This document shows positions 1-8,481 of a stretch of 64,000 bases of DNA, piece after piece (the first letter of the stretch is position 1; each line of letters begins with the position of its first letter). The stretch lies in contig NZ_JACJVP010000046.1 in NCBI RefSeq assembly GCF_014212125.1, positions 1 to 64,000 on the forward strand, read 5' to 3'. Origin of the DNA: Cohnella nanjingensis (lineage in GTDB: Bacteria; Bacillota; Bacilli; Paenibacillales; Paenibacillaceae). The translations under genes and the position numbers were made by a program. Below the pieces are notes generated by a model. That model made no database searches and was not told where the DNA came from. It saw only the letters and a program-made list of their open reading frames with translations.

Positions 1-1219
1 CAGCGCCTGCGCCGTCACGGCCGTCGGCCGCCGCGCCGCGCTTGCCGAACGCGCCGGGCGTGCGCCCGCGCTTCGGCTCGCTCTCGGCGATGCGCACGCT
101 GCCGCTCTGGCCGACCGTGCGGCGCTCGATGCCCATGCCGATGCCGCTCTCGATCACGCCCAGGTCGCCCCGGTCCTTCGGCGCCACGAACGTGATCGCC
201 ATGCCCGTCTCGCCCGCGCGACCCGTCCGGCCGATGCGGTGGATGTAGCTCTCCGCGTCCTGCGGCACGTCATAGTTGTAGACATGCGTGACGCCCTCGA
301 CGTCGAGTCCCCGCGCCGCGATGTCCGTTGCCACGAGCAGCTGCAGCCGCGCCTCGCGGAACTGCCGCATGACCTGCTCCCGCTTCGCCTGCGACAGGTC
401 GCCGTGCAGCTCGTCGCACGAGTAGCCCATCGCCTGCAGCGCCTCGTTCAGCGTGCTCGCGCGCCGCTTCGTCCGGCAGAAGACGATGCCGAGATACGGC
501 TGCGTCTCCTCGATCATCGCCACGAGCGCGGACTGCTTGGCCCGGTCGGTCGTCTCGATGACGAGCTGCGCCGTATCCTTCACCGTCACCTGCTTCGCCT
601 TCACGGTCACTTCCTCCGGCGAACGCAGGATGCGCCCGGCCAGGTTCCGGATCTTGTCCGGCATCGTCGCGGAGAACAGCATCGTCTGCCGGTCGCGCGG
701 CGTCTGGCTCAGGATCTCCTCGACCTCGCCGAGGAAACCCATGTGCAGCATCTGGTCCGCCTCGTCCAGCACCAGCATCCGCACGTTGGAGAGCCGCACC
801 GTCTCGCGGCGCATATGGTCGAGCAGCCGGCCCGGCGTCGCGACGATCAGATGCACGTGCCCCTGCAGCTTGTGCAGCTGCGCCTCCACGTCCTGCCCGC
901 CGTAGACCGGCAGCACGCGCACGCCCTCATAGGCCGGCAGCAGCTTCTTCACCTCTGCCGTGATCTGCAGCGCCAGCTCGCGCGTCGGCGTGACGATGAG
1001 CCCTTGCAGGTAGGGCGATTCCGGGTTGATCCGCTCCAGCATCGGGAGGACGAACGCCAGCGTCTTGCCCGTGCCCGTCTGCGCCTGGCTGATGACGTCC
1101 TTGCCCGTCAGCACGATCGGGATCGTCTGCGCCTGCACCGGCGTCGGCTGCTTAATTCCTAGACTGTGGAGCAATTCCGAGCAGCGCTCGGCAATGCCCA
1201 ATTCCTTAAAACCTGCCAC
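1..1219 (-). CDS. DEAD-box RNA helicase, 3' end outside window
   Basis: ATP-dependent RNA helicase of the DEAD-box family, acting on structured RNA in the cytoplasm (ribosome assembly, decay or cold adaptation). The helicase motifs appear in order: AQTGTGKT (Walker A), PTRELALQ, VLDEADQML (the DEAD box), a SAT motif, and HRIGRTGRAG in the second RecA domain. The protein then enters a Gly/Arg-rich tail that runs off the window, so about 406 residues are visible. The start is taken as GTG at 1219, because GAGGTG lies 8 nt upstream and the next residues (AGFKELGI) resemble the Q-motif region. It is the last gene before the edge and follows uppP in the same direction. Which paralogue it is (CshA, DeaD/DbpA, RhlE-like) cannot be decided. 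Confidence 0.93.
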   Translation of the reverse strand, partial: MAGFKELGIAERCSELLHSLGIKQPTPVQAQTIPIVLTGKDVISQAQTGTGKTLAFVLPMLERINPESPYLQGLIVTPTRELALQITAEVKKLLPAYEGVRVLPVYGGQDVEAQLHKLQGHVHLIVATPGRLLDHMRRETVRLSNVRMLVLDEADQMLHMGFLGEVEEILSQTPRDRQTMLFSATMPDKIRNLAGRILRSPEEVTVKAKQVTVKDTAQLVIETTDRAKQSALVAMIEETQPYLGIVFCRTKRRASTLNEALQAMGYSCDELHGDLSQAKREQVMRQFREARLQLLVATDIAARGLDVEGVTHVYNYDVPQDAESYIHRIGRTGRAGETGMAITFVAPKDRGDLGVIESGIGMGIERRTVGQSGSVRIAESEPKRGRTPGAFGKRGAAADGRDGAGA

Positions 1220-1332
1220 TATAGCACCTCATTTATATGCACGGCGACGATCGCGCCGCATTCGTAACCCTATCGTACCACATTCGGGCTTATTTTCCTC
1301 GGATGACGCCAAATTGATTCCGCCCGCCCGGG

Positions 1333-1430
1333 CAAGTAAAACCGGCTTTGCCGTCTTCCGGAAGCGGCGGCGCGTTTTTATCGGAGACGTATCAGCAAAG
1401 GATGGGTGGAACTTATCCTTTCTGATAAGC
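1333..1430 (-). repeat. CAAGTAAA element, copy A
   Basis: First of a family of about 100-bp intergenic elements (other copies near 6204, 8108, 33130, 53761, 56480, 63679 and 63727). On the minus strand it reads as a first stem (TATCAG/CTGATA enclosing AAAGGAT/ATCCTTT), then ATAAAAACG, two small hairpins, and a GTTTTACTTG end. It lies between uppP and the helicase, about 110 nt upstream of the helicase GTG. Confidence 0.85.
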
Positions 1431-1433
1431 CAA

Positions 1434-1463
1434 ACGAAAACACCCATTCGTCCGAATGGGTGT
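1434..1463 (-). terminator. Terminator of uppP
   Basis: Perfect 11-bp hairpin (ACACCCATTCG / CGAATGGGTGT) followed on the minus strand by TTTTCGTTT, 15 nt after the uppP stop. Confidence 0.85.
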
Positions 1464-1478
1464 CCGAAGCCTTTCCAA

Positions 1479-2354
1479 TTAGAGGTAGAAGACCAGCGCG
1501 ATGACCGCGGCCAGCAGAATCCGGTAGATCGCGAACGGCACGAGCTTGATCCGGTTGATCAGCGCCAGGAAGAAGCGGATCGAGACCAGCGCCACCAGGA
1601 ACGCCGCGATGAAGCCGACGATGAAGTAGGGCAGCACGTCGCCCGTGATGTACTTGTAGTTCTTCAGCAGCGTCAGCGCGCTCGCGCCGGCCATGATCGG
1701 CACGGCCATGATGAACGTGAAGTCCGCGGCCGCGCGGTGGCTCATGCCGAGCAGGACGCCGCCCGAGATCGTCGAGCCCGAACGGGAGAAGCCCGGCCAC
1801 AGCGAGACGCACTGCACCAGCCCCATGCCTAAGGCCTGCTTGTAAGTAATCTGGTCCACCGTCTGCACCTTCGGGGTACGCGGGCCGAAGCGGTCGGCCG
1901 CGATCATGAGCAGCGCGCCCAGCACCAGGCCGACGAGCACCGTTCCGGTGGAAAAGAGATGCTCCTCGATGTAGCTGTCCAGCAGCAGCCCGATCACGCC
2001 CGCCGGGATCAGACCGACGATGACCTGCATCAGCTTCAGACGGCCGCTGCCGCCTGTCGCCCATTCGCCCGTTCCTTCGACGCGGGCTTCCTTCGCGGCG
2101 GATGCCGGACTCATTCTCCGCAGTCCGAGCAAGTCGAGGAATCTCCGCCAGAACAGCACGACGACCGCTAGGATCGATCCGAGCTGGATGACGACCTTAA
2201 ACGTCACGGCCGGCTGCTCGCCCAGGAACTTTGCTGACTTCAGCCACATATCGTCGACAATGATCATGTGTCCCGTCGAAGAGACGGGCGCGAACTCGGT
2301 CAATCCTTCTACGATGCCTAAGATGACGGTTTTGAAAAATTCCCACAATTCCAT
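1479..2354 (-). CDS. uppP: Undecaprenyl-diphosphatase UppP (BacA)
   Basis: Integral membrane phosphatase that converts undecaprenyl diphosphate to the monophosphate, recycling the lipid carrier of peptidoglycan and teichoic acid synthesis. It also gives intrinsic bacitracin tolerance. The 291-residue length fits the family. The two signature motifs are present: EGLTEFAPVSSTGH at residues 16-29 (the family usually has LPVSSTGH, so Leu-to-Ala is a small variation) and PGFSRSGST around residue 191 with the essential Arg. About eight hydrophobic segments are visible. A promoter lies just upstream and a strong terminator just downstream, so it is probably monocistronic. The start is ATG with GGGAG about 13 nt upstream. 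Confidence 0.97.
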   Translation of the reverse strand: MELWEFFKTVILGIVEGLTEFAPVSSTGHMIIVDDMWLKSAKFLGEQPAVTFKVVIQLGSILAVVVLFWRRFLDLLGLRRMSPASAAKEARVEGTGEWATGGSGRLKLMQVIVGLIPAGVIGLLLDSYIEEHLFSTGTVLVGLVLGALLMIAADRFGPRTPKVQTVDQITYKQALGMGLVQCVSLWPGFSRSGSTISGGVLLGMSHRAAADFTFIMAVPIMAGASALTLLKNYKYITGDVLPYFIVGFIAAFLVALVSIRFFLALINRIKLVPFAIYRILLAAVIALVFYL

Positions 2355-2394
2355 GCGTATGATCTACTCCCATCCATTCGTTTCTCGTTTTTAG

Positions 2395-2422
2395 TTTATA
2401 TGGTAGAGACTAGCCTTGTCGA
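2395..2422 (-). promoter_or_regulatory. SigA-type promoter of uppP
   Basis: Minus strand: TCGACA (-35), 16-nt spacer, TATAAA (-10), about 40 nt upstream of the uppP start. Each hexamer matches consensus at 5 of 6 positions. Confidence 0.7.
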
Positions 2423-2480
2423 TTCTATCACGCAATTCTTAAAAAATTATGTCTAATGATCCATCCGCCGGCCAAACGGC

Positions 2481-2512
2481 AAAAATGAAACCTCCGGCCC
2501 AAGGACCGAAGG
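2481..2512 (-). terminator. Terminator of the YvyF-like gene
   Basis: Hairpin CCTTCGGTCC / GGCCGGAGG followed on the minus strand by TTTCATTTTT, just after the stop codon of the upstream gene. Confidence 0.8.
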
Positions 2513-2522
2513 CTTAATACCG

Positions 2523-2924
2523 CTACCTCGTCAGGTAACTATGCGCGCTGCGCTGGCGCTCCTTCATGAGACGCTCCTGCTCGTACTCGCGCCTGACCGC
2601 GCTCTGGATTCGGGTGGCGCAGGGGGTACACAGCTTGCCCCGGCGGATCGGAGCCGCGCACAGATCGCATGCATCCGCCAGATTCGGGTATTCGAACAGC
2701 TTGATCTTCCCGCTGCGAATCCAGCTGCGGATGCGCTCGGGCCGGAGAGAGGTGCGTTCGGCGACCTGCTCCGTATGGAGTTGGCGATTGCGCCGCAGCT
2801 CGCGCTCGATCGCCGCCAGCTGCGCGTCTTCGGAAGTCGAGCACGCCGCGCAGAGTCCGCGCAGATTGATCTGATAGACTTGTCCGCAGCTCGGACAGTG
2901 GGCAACCCGCAGGTCATAAGTCAT
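2523..2924 (-). CDS. YvyF-like protein with two cysteine clusters
   Basis: A 133-residue soluble protein that resembles the YvyF family (flagellar operon protein of Bacillus; molecular role unsettled). An N-terminal CPSCG motif plus CAAC, and later CDLC and CTPC, give two CxxC pairs that look like zinc ribbons. Between them a helix-turn-helix-like stretch (VAERTSLRPERIRSWIRSGK) is visible, and the C-terminus is basic and helical. The ATG start follows GGGGGAT by 7 nt. An in-frame TTG lies 5 codons earlier but overlaps that ribosome-binding site. There are no flagellar genes nearby, so the link to motility is by family only. A DNA- or RNA-binding regulator is also possible. Confidence 0.7.
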   Translation of the reverse strand: MTYDLRVAHCPSCGQVYQINLRGLCAACSTSEDAQLAAIERELRRNRQLHTEQVAERTSLRPERIRSWIRSGKIKLFEYPNLADACDLCAAPIRRGKLCTPCATRIQSAVRREYEQERLMKERQRSAHSYLTR

Positions 2925-3094
2925 GCTCAGATCCCCCAATAGTCATAGTTCGATAGGATTAATTTTACTACGAATCGGGACAAGTTTCATCTCTAAAATT
3001 GACGGATCTCCCCGTTCGCGCGCTCGGACTTGCTCGCCCCCCCTCGCCTCCGACGCCCTCAACACCTCCAACGCCTCTAAAGCCCCCATCGCCG

Positions 3095-3185
3095 CCAACG
3101 CCTCTTACGCCTCGAACACCTCCAACAACCTCCAACGCCTCTTACGCCTCGAACACCTCCAACAACCCCCAACGCCTCTACCGCC
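3095..3185. repeat. 37-bp tandem repeat, 2.5 units
   Basis: Unit beginning CCAACGCCTCTTACGCCTCG repeats with an exact 37-bp period at 3095, 3132 and 3169 (the last truncated). The flanking 3010-3095 is a looser version of the same CCT/CCA-rich sequence. The stretch 2925-3349 otherwise holds only the terminator at 3194. No gene or RBS was found in it. Confidence 0.85.
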
Positions 3186-3193
3186 TCCATGAC

Positions 3194-3231
3194 AAAAGCC
3201 CCCATCCGCTGTCCGCTGGATGGAGGCTTTT
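3194..3231. terminator. Terminator of the GNAT gene (bidirectional shape)
   Basis: AAAAGCC-CCATCC stem pairing with GGATGG-GGCTTTT around an 10-nt loop. It ends in T-runs on both strands and lies about 120 nt past the GNAT stop codon. Confidence 0.75.
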
Positions 3232-3349
3232 GATGGATAACCGGTCAGATCAACCGGGCTGCCGTTCTCCGGCTCGAGAGATCGGTCAGATGCCGGCCGA
3301 TCCCCGTCGTCGGTCATGCCCCGGCGACAGCCGCAGCCGCAGCCACGCT

Positions 3350-3895
3350 TCAGGCAAAGAAAGTCTGCGGGTACTTCAGCTCTCCGACCATGCCCTTGCG
3401 CTCGTCGCGCATGCGCGCCAGCTCGCCTTCGGCCAGCTCGAGCACCATGAACACCTCGTCGGGCACGACGAACTGCATCAGAACCAGCCCGTGCCGCCCC
3501 GCCGGTTCGAAGCCGAACCGAGGGTAGTACGACGGATGCCCGATGAGCAGGATAAGCTTGAAGTCCATCGCCTCGCTCCGGGCGATCCCTTCGCGGATCA
3601 GGTGGCCGCCGATGCCCTGCCGCTGATAAGCGGGATCCACCGCGATCGGCGCCAGCACCAGCACCTCCGACGATTGCGCGAGATCGTAGATCGCCGCCTT
3701 GCTGAAGAGCGCGTGGCCCACGATCTCCCCGGATTCCTCGTCGACCGCGACGAGCGACAGCTCCGGTACGTAGCCGTCCGAGACTCTGATCCGCTCAACG
3801 AGCTCGGACTCGTCCTTACGTCCCCCGAATGCCCGTAGGTGCAGCTGGAAGATCTGTTCATTATCGCTTGCCGCAGCCGTTCGAATCTGTATCAT
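3350..3895 (-). CDS. GNAT family N-acetyltransferase (YhbS-like)
   Basis: Predicted acetyl-CoA-dependent N-acetyltransferase of 181 residues; the substrate is unknown. The GNAT fold shows as strand-rich N-terminus (MIQIRTAAASDNEQI), then the acetyl-CoA loop VDPAYQRQGIGGHLI (R/QxxGxG/A), then GHPSYYPRFGFEPAG, the 'YYpRFGF' signature seen in COG3153/YhbS-type enzymes. The ATG at 3895 is preferred, because GGGATTGGAGA precedes it and the residues upstream look unlike a protein. It is single in its transcript with its own terminator. The 3896-4150 stretch upstream is GC-rich and shows no gene. Confidence 0.9.
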   Translation of the reverse strand: MIQIRTAAASDNEQIFQLHLRAFGGRKDESELVERIRVSDGYVPELSLVAVDEESGEIVGHALFSKAAIYDLAQSSEVLVLAPIAVDPAYQRQGIGGHLIREGIARSEAMDFKLILLIGHPSYYPRFGFEPAGRHGLVLMQFVVPDEVFMVLELAEGELARMRDERKGMVGELKYPQTFFA

Positions 3896-4150
3896 GAAGG
3901 TCTCCAATCCCTTATCCGTCTTGGCTTGCATCGCCGGCGGCCCTTGGGCGCGCCGGCGTCCGTCCTTCATGCTCATCCGCGCTTCCTTGGGACGCGGGCC
4001 CGCCTTGCTCGTTCTCCGCCCTGCCGTCCTACGCCGCTATCGTTCCGGCGTACCCGGCACCCGGAGCATCCCCTAGGCCGGCCGCCTTTATGCGGCGCAG
4101 TTCGGCTCGGCGCCGGCCTCCTTCTCTATATCCGACCGGACATTCCCGCA

Positions 4151-6196
4151 CTAGGCGCTCAGCACAGTTGCCGCCCCGCCTTGCTGCAGCTGGTACATGC
4201 CGTAATACTTGCCTCCGTGCTGCATCAGCGTCTCGTGGTTGCCGCGCTCGGCGATCTCGCCGTGGTCGAGCACGAGGATCTGGTCGGCCTGGCGGATCGT
4301 CGACAGCCGGTGGGCGATGACGAATGTCGTGCGCCCCTTCTTCAGCACGTCCAGCGCCGCCTGGATGATCGCTTCGGTCTCGGTGTCGATGCTCGCCGTC
4401 GCTTCGTCCAGGATGAGGATCGCCGGGTCGTAGGCGAGCGCGCGGGCGAACGAGATCAACTGCCGCTGTCCGGCGGACAGCGTGCTTCCTTTCTCGATGA
4501 CCGGCTCGTCGATGCCGCCCGGCAGGCTCATGAACATCTCGTACGCGCCGACGTCCTTCAGCGCTTGCTCGACCCGTTCGCGGCTGATCTCCGGGTTATC
4601 CAGGCTCACGTTGGACGCGATCGTCCCCGTGAACAAGAACGGGTCCTGCAGCACGATGCCCATATGTTCGCGCAGCTGCTGCTTCGGAATGTCGCGCACG
4701 TCGCGGCCGTCGATCTTGATGCTGCCGTACTCGATGTCGTAGAACCGGAACAGCAGGTTCAGGATCGAGCTCTTGCCGGAGCCCGTGTGGCCGACCAGCG
4801 CGACCGTCTGGCCTTGCTGCGCGTGGAAGGAGATGTTTTTCAGCACGTTCTCGTTGTTCTTGTAGGCGAACGTCACGTCCTCGAACGTAACTTCTCCCCG
4901 GTAGCGCTGCATCTTGCCATTGTCGACGTCGAGACCCGGTTCGTCCAGCAGGGTGAACACCCGCTCCGCCGATACGCGCGCCGTCTCGAGGTTCGCAAGC
5001 TGGTTCACGATGCCGACGATCGGCTGGAACATCCGGTTCATATAGTCGACGAACGCGTACAGCACGCCGACCGAGACGGCCGCGCCGAGCCAGTCGCCCC
5101 AGAACATCCATACGACGCCGATGAAGATAATGTTCCGGATGACGTTCACCAGGTTGTGCGAGGTGAAGGAGTTCAGGCTCAGCAGCTTCGTCTGGTACGT
5201 GAAGTACTCTTGATTCAGATCGCCGAACTCCTGGACCGTCTTCTTCTGGCGGCGGAACGCCTGAATGATCGGCATCCCCTGGATCGATTCGTTGATCATC
5301 GCGTTGATGTCGCTCAGCTTGGCGCGGATGACGTTGTTGAACTTGCCCGCGAACTTGCGGTACAGGTAGATCCAGATACCGAGCAGCGGGATCAGCGGCA
5401 GCGCCACGAGCGCCAGCTTCGGATCGAGCAGGAACAGCGCGCCGAGGATGGCGACCATGTAGATCGTGCCCGAGAAGAAGTTCGCGAGCACCGCGACGAA
5501 CAGCTCCCGCACCGCTTCGGTGTCGTTCGTGATGCGCGAGACGACCTTGCCCGCCGGCAGGTTGTCGAAGTAGTTCACCGGCAGCCGCTGCGTGTGGGCG
5601 AAGACGTCTTCGCGCATGCGCTGCACGATCTTGTTGGCGGACGTCTGCAGCAGCAGCCGCTGTCCGTAGGTGAAGCCGGCCGCGAGCACCAGCAGGCCGA
5701 AGTAGGAGCCGGCCAGCGTCAGCAGCGTCGGGATCTCCGGCTTGTAGAAGCCGAACAGCTCTTCCTTCGTCAGCTTGGTCACGGGATAGGCCGCGGTGCG
5801 GCCGTCCTCGCGCGACGTGATCGTCATCTGTCCGTCCGCGATCTGGCGGCGGCCGTCGAAGGCGAGCTCGCTAGCGAGCCAGTAGTAGCCGCGGCCTTCC
5901 TGGAGCACGTGGACGGCGCGATCCGCGCTGCGCGGGGCATCGCCCGGCAGATGGTCCTCTCTCACATACCATTGCCCATGGTAGGAGACGGCGTACTTTT
6001 GCTTGGCGTCGACCTGGTACCACGTCTTCTCGATGCCGAGAATATTCTGGTCGATCATGCGCTTGGCGAGGAACGGGCCGATGAGCTCCACGCAGACCGC
6101 CAGCAGCAGCAGCGCCAGGGCGGCGTAGATCGGTTTCTTATAGATCATGGCGTATCGGAATAATCGCTTGCCCGTCATATCGTTGAACACCTTCAT
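4151..6196 (-). CDS. ABC multidrug exporter half, YheH/BmrD type
   Basis: One half of a heterodimeric type-IV ABC exporter: membrane domain, then nucleotide-binding domain, in one 681-residue chain. About six transmembrane helices are visible. A roughly 100-residue hydrophilic insertion between TM1 and TM2 (residues 52-155) is typical of BmrD-like subunits. In the ATPase part: Walker A 469-476 (GHTGSGKS), Q-loop near 517, signature LSAGQ at 573-577 (Ala for Gly), Walker B ILILDEAT with an intact catalytic Glu598, switch His629. The partner YheI lies just upstream, with a repeat element between. AGGGA abuts the ATG, so GTG two codons later is a possible alternative start. Confidence 0.92.
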   Translation of the reverse strand: MKVFNDMTGKRLFRYAMIYKKPIYAALALLLLAVCVELIGPFLAKRMIDQNILGIEKTWYQVDAKQKYAVSYHGQWYVREDHLPGDAPRSADRAVHVLQEGRGYYWLASELAFDGRRQIADGQMTITSREDGRTAAYPVTKLTKEELFGFYKPEIPTLLTLAGSYFGLLVLAAGFTYGQRLLLQTSANKIVQRMREDVFAHTQRLPVNYFDNLPAGKVVSRITNDTEAVRELFVAVLANFFSGTIYMVAILGALFLLDPKLALVALPLIPLLGIWIYLYRKFAGKFNNVIRAKLSDINAMINESIQGMPIIQAFRRQKKTVQEFGDLNQEYFTYQTKLLSLNSFTSHNLVNVIRNIIFIGVVWMFWGDWLGAAVSVGVLYAFVDYMNRMFQPIVGIVNQLANLETARVSAERVFTLLDEPGLDVDNGKMQRYRGEVTFEDVTFAYKNNENVLKNISFHAQQGQTVALVGHTGSGKSSILNLLFRFYDIEYGSIKIDGRDVRDIPKQQLREHMGIVLQDPFLFTGTIASNVSLDNPEISRERVEQALKDVGAYEMFMSLPGGIDEPVIEKGSTLSAGQRQLISFARALAYDPAILILDEATASIDTETEAIIQAALDVLKKGRTTFVIAHRLSTIRQADQILVLDHGEIAERGNHETLMQHGGKYYGMYQLQQGGAATVLSA

Positions 6197-6203
6197 TCCC
6201 TAG

Positions 6204-6303
6204 CAAGTAAAAACGGCTTTGCCGTCTTCCTAGATGGCGATACGTTTTTATCGGAGGTCATACAGCAATGGATAGGCGTAAAACTCATACATGCCGTATG
6301 ACT
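6204..6303 (-). repeat. CAAGTAAA element, copy B
   Basis: Between yheI and yheH, with the TTTTTACTTG end 1-2 nt before the AGGGA of the yheH ribosome-binding site. The distal stem is GTCATAC/GTATGAC, a different sequence from copy A in the same position. Confidence 0.85.
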
Positions 6304-6339
6304 AAAATATCCCTTGCGCCGTGTCCCTGTCGGGGCGGC

Positions 6340-8085
6340 TTACGACTCGACGAGCGCTTCGAGCTGCTGACGGTCGTATTGCTCCTTGTACCAGCCGCCC
6401 AGAGCGAGCAGCTGCTCGTGCGTGCCTTGCTCGATCACGTGGCCCTCGTCGAGGACGAGGATATGATCGGCGTGCTGGACCGCCGACAGGCGGTGCGTCG
6501 TGATGAGCGTCGTCTTGCCCGCCCGCTCCGTCCGGATGCCCTCGATGATCTCGGCCTCCGTCTTCGCGTCGACCGCCGACAGCGCGTCGTCGAGCATCAA
6601 GATCTCCGGATCGGCGATGAGCGCCCGGGCGATGCTGACCCGCTGCTTCTGTCCGCCGGACAGCGCCACGCCCTTCTCGCCGACCAGCGTCTCGAGGCCG
6701 TCCGGCAGGTACCGGATGTCCTTCGCGAACGAAGCCCGCTCGAGCGCCCGCTGCAGATCCGCCTCGTTCGCGTCTTCGCGGCCGTACAGGATGTTCTCGC
6801 GGATCGTGCGGGAGAACAGGATCGGCTGCTGCGGCACATAGCCGATCCAGCCGAGCAGCCGATCGACGCCGATATCCGCCGCGGAGACGCCGGACACCTC
6901 GATCGCGCCGGTGCCAAGCGGATATTCGCGGAGCAGCTGCTTCAGCAGCGTCGTCTTGCCGCTGCCCGTGCGGCCCACGATGCCGAGCGTCTGACCGCGC
7001 TCCAGCTTGAAGGAGACGCCGATCAGGTTGTCGATCGTGGACGACGGATAACGGAACGTCACGTCGCGGAATTCGATGCGCTCCGGCTGATCCACCGGCG
7101 TCAGCTCGGACGGGTCTTGCACGTCGGGGTCGTAGCCGAGCGTCTCGTTCACCCGGTCGAGCGACGCGTTGCCCCGCTGCATGATGTTGATCAGCTCGCC
7201 GATGGCGAACATCGGCCAGATGAGCATCCCGAGGAACACGTTGAACGACACCAGCTCGCCGAGCGTGATCTCGCTGCGGAACACGAGGTAGCCGCCGTAG
7301 CAGAGGCCGATGATATAGCTAAGTCCGACCAGGATCTTGTTCGTCGGCTCGAAGAGCGCATCGATCCGGGCGACGGCGATATTTTTCTGCAGCACCTCGT
7401 TGGTCTTGGCATGGAACCGGTCGCGGTCCGCTTCTTCCTGCACGTACGCGCGGACGACGCGGACGCCGGCGACCGATTCGAGCACCTGGTCGTTCAATTC
7501 CCCGAACGCGTCCTGCGCGCTCATGAACCGCTCGTGGATGAGCTTGCCGAAGTGCTTCATCGCCAGCGCGATGAGCGGCAGCGGCAGCAGGGCGGCGAGC
7601 GTCAGCTTCCAGCTGATCAGCCCCGCCATGACGAACAGGATCGTCAGCATGAAGATCGACGAGTCGATCAGCGTCAGGATGCCGAAGCCGGCCGTGTTCG
7701 AGATGGCCCACAGGTCGTTGGTCGCCCGCGCCATCAGGTCCCCGGTACGGTTGCGCTCGTAGAACGTCGGCGTCATCCGCAGCAGATGCCGCATCAGCTT
7801 GTTGCGGAGCATCCGCTCCAGCAGCATCGAGCCGCCGAACAGCTGGTACATCCACACGTAGGTGACGGCGTACGAGACGACCGTGATCCCGACCCACAGC
7901 AGGACGACCTCGTAGAACCTCGGATCGGACAGCGTCCCTTGATGAATCCCGTCGATCGTGTAGCCGAGCAGCTTCGGCGGGATGACCTCTACTACGCCGA
8001 CCAGCGCAAGCAGGACGACCGCGGACGTGTACCTCTTCCAGTGCAGCCGGAAGAACCAGCTTAGTTTCTTAAGAACCACTAGCAT
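6340..8085 (-). CDS. ABC multidrug exporter half, YheI/BmrC type
   Basis: Partner of the downstream YheH-like subunit: six transmembrane helices in the first 310 residues, then an ATPase domain, 581 residues in all. Walker A is at 371-378 (GRTGSGKT), canonical LSGGQ at 475-479, switch His531. Walker B reads ILMLDD, so the catalytic glutamate is replaced by Asp500, the degenerate-site arrangement known from BmrC of Bacillus subtilis. Together with the variant LSAGQ of the partner this predicts one weak and one competent ATP site. The gene follows a leader peptide and terminator, implying attenuation control. The ATG follows GAGAGGGTGGAG. Confidence 0.93.
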   Translation of the reverse strand: MLVVLKKLSWFFRLHWKRYTSAVVLLALVGVVEVIPPKLLGYTIDGIHQGTLSDPRFYEVVLLWVGITVVSYAVTYVWMYQLFGGSMLLERMLRNKLMRHLLRMTPTFYERNRTGDLMARATNDLWAISNTAGFGILTLIDSSIFMLTILFVMAGLISWKLTLAALLPLPLIALAMKHFGKLIHERFMSAQDAFGELNDQVLESVAGVRVVRAYVQEEADRDRFHAKTNEVLQKNIAVARIDALFEPTNKILVGLSYIIGLCYGGYLVFRSEITLGELVSFNVFLGMLIWPMFAIGELINIMQRGNASLDRVNETLGYDPDVQDPSELTPVDQPERIEFRDVTFRYPSSTIDNLIGVSFKLERGQTLGIVGRTGSGKTTLLKQLLREYPLGTGAIEVSGVSAADIGVDRLLGWIGYVPQQPILFSRTIRENILYGREDANEADLQRALERASFAKDIRYLPDGLETLVGEKGVALSGGQKQRVSIARALIADPEILMLDDALSAVDAKTEAEIIEGIRTERAGKTTLITTHRLSAVQHADHILVLDEGHVIEQGTHEQLLALGGWYKEQYDRQQLEALVES

Positions 8086-8107
8086 TGCGTGTCTCCACCC
8101 TCTCTCT

Positions 8108-8208
8108 CAAGTAAAAACGGCTGCGCCGGCTCTGAAGAGGGCGAACACGTTTTTATCGTAGATCACTCAGGAATGAATCATCCTAGAACCGATTCGTCCT
8201 GAATGACG
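8108..8208 (-). repeat. CAAGTAAA element, copy C
   Basis: In the yheI 5' leader, between the attenuator terminator and the yheI ribosome-binding site. Its distal stem is TCACTCAGGA / TCCTGAATGA (one mismatch) and the inner pairing is ATGAATC/GATTCG. Confidence 0.8.
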
Positions 8209-8210
8209 AA

Positions 8211-8245
8211 GAAAACAAAAAGCGTACCGCCCGTAAGCGATACGC
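8211..8245 (-). terminator. Attenuator terminator upstream of yheI
   Basis: Minus-strand hairpin GCGTATCGC - TTACG - GGCGGTACGC followed by TTTTTGTTTT. It lies after a short leader ORF and before yheI, so it would stop transcription early unless disrupted. Confidence 0.8.
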
Positions 8246-8306
8246 CTCCCCGCGCATGGCAATCGGACATCCTCAAGGAACGTACGTTCGCATACTGCGG
8301 TGTAAG

Positions 8307-8344
8307 AAGGGCGCACGATTACGGGAACGTAACCATGCGCCCTT
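8307..8344 (-). promoter_or_regulatory. Alternative hairpin of the yheI leader
   Basis: Hairpin AAGGGCGCA.GGTTACG - TTCC - CGTAATCGTGCGCCCTT between leader peptide and terminator. Its left arm (GGTTACGTTC) can instead pair with codons 18-21 of the leader. Its right arm (CCCGTAA) can pair with TTACGGG inside the terminator, so it is the switch element. Confidence 0.65.
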
Positions 8345-8363
8345 GGATGATTAAGCCAAGTGA

Positions 8364-8441
8364 TTAGCCGCGCGCGGATGGATTACGTTCGAAGGCCAAA
8401 CCTGCCTCGCCATGTGCCGTAACAATCATTAGGTTAAACAT
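8364..8441 (-). CDS. 25-residue leader peptide of the ABC exporter
   Basis: Short ORF starting ATG TTT AAC CTA ATG, with a strong ribosome-binding site (AAGGGAGGA, 9 nt upstream) and a TAA stop. The peptide begins MFNLMIVTAHGEAG and ends NPSARG. It lies between a very good SigA promoter and the attenuator hairpins, so it is probably translated mainly for its regulatory effect. In Bacillus subtilis the homologous bmrCD genes are controlled by the leader ORF bmrB, by ribosome-mediated attenuation. Sequence similarity to BmrB is not claimed, only the same architecture. Codons 18-21 (GAACGTAATCC) can pair with the downstream hairpin or with the leader's own RBS region. Confidence 0.7.
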   Translation of the reverse strand: MFNLMIVTAHGEAGLAFERNPSARG

Positions 8442-8481
8442 GGTTCGTAATCCTCCCTTCGCGTGTTGAAATCTATTTGTC

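Noticed and set aside
239..1162. Long plus-strand ORF opposite the helicase (and similar ones at 3839-6163, 6268-8064, 12949-14256, 15503-17818, 18160-19512, 29778-31847)
   Set aside because: Arg/His/Leu/Asp-rich translations typical of the antisense frame of GC-rich genes; the opposite strand holds clear conserved proteins and there are no suitable ribosome-binding sites.
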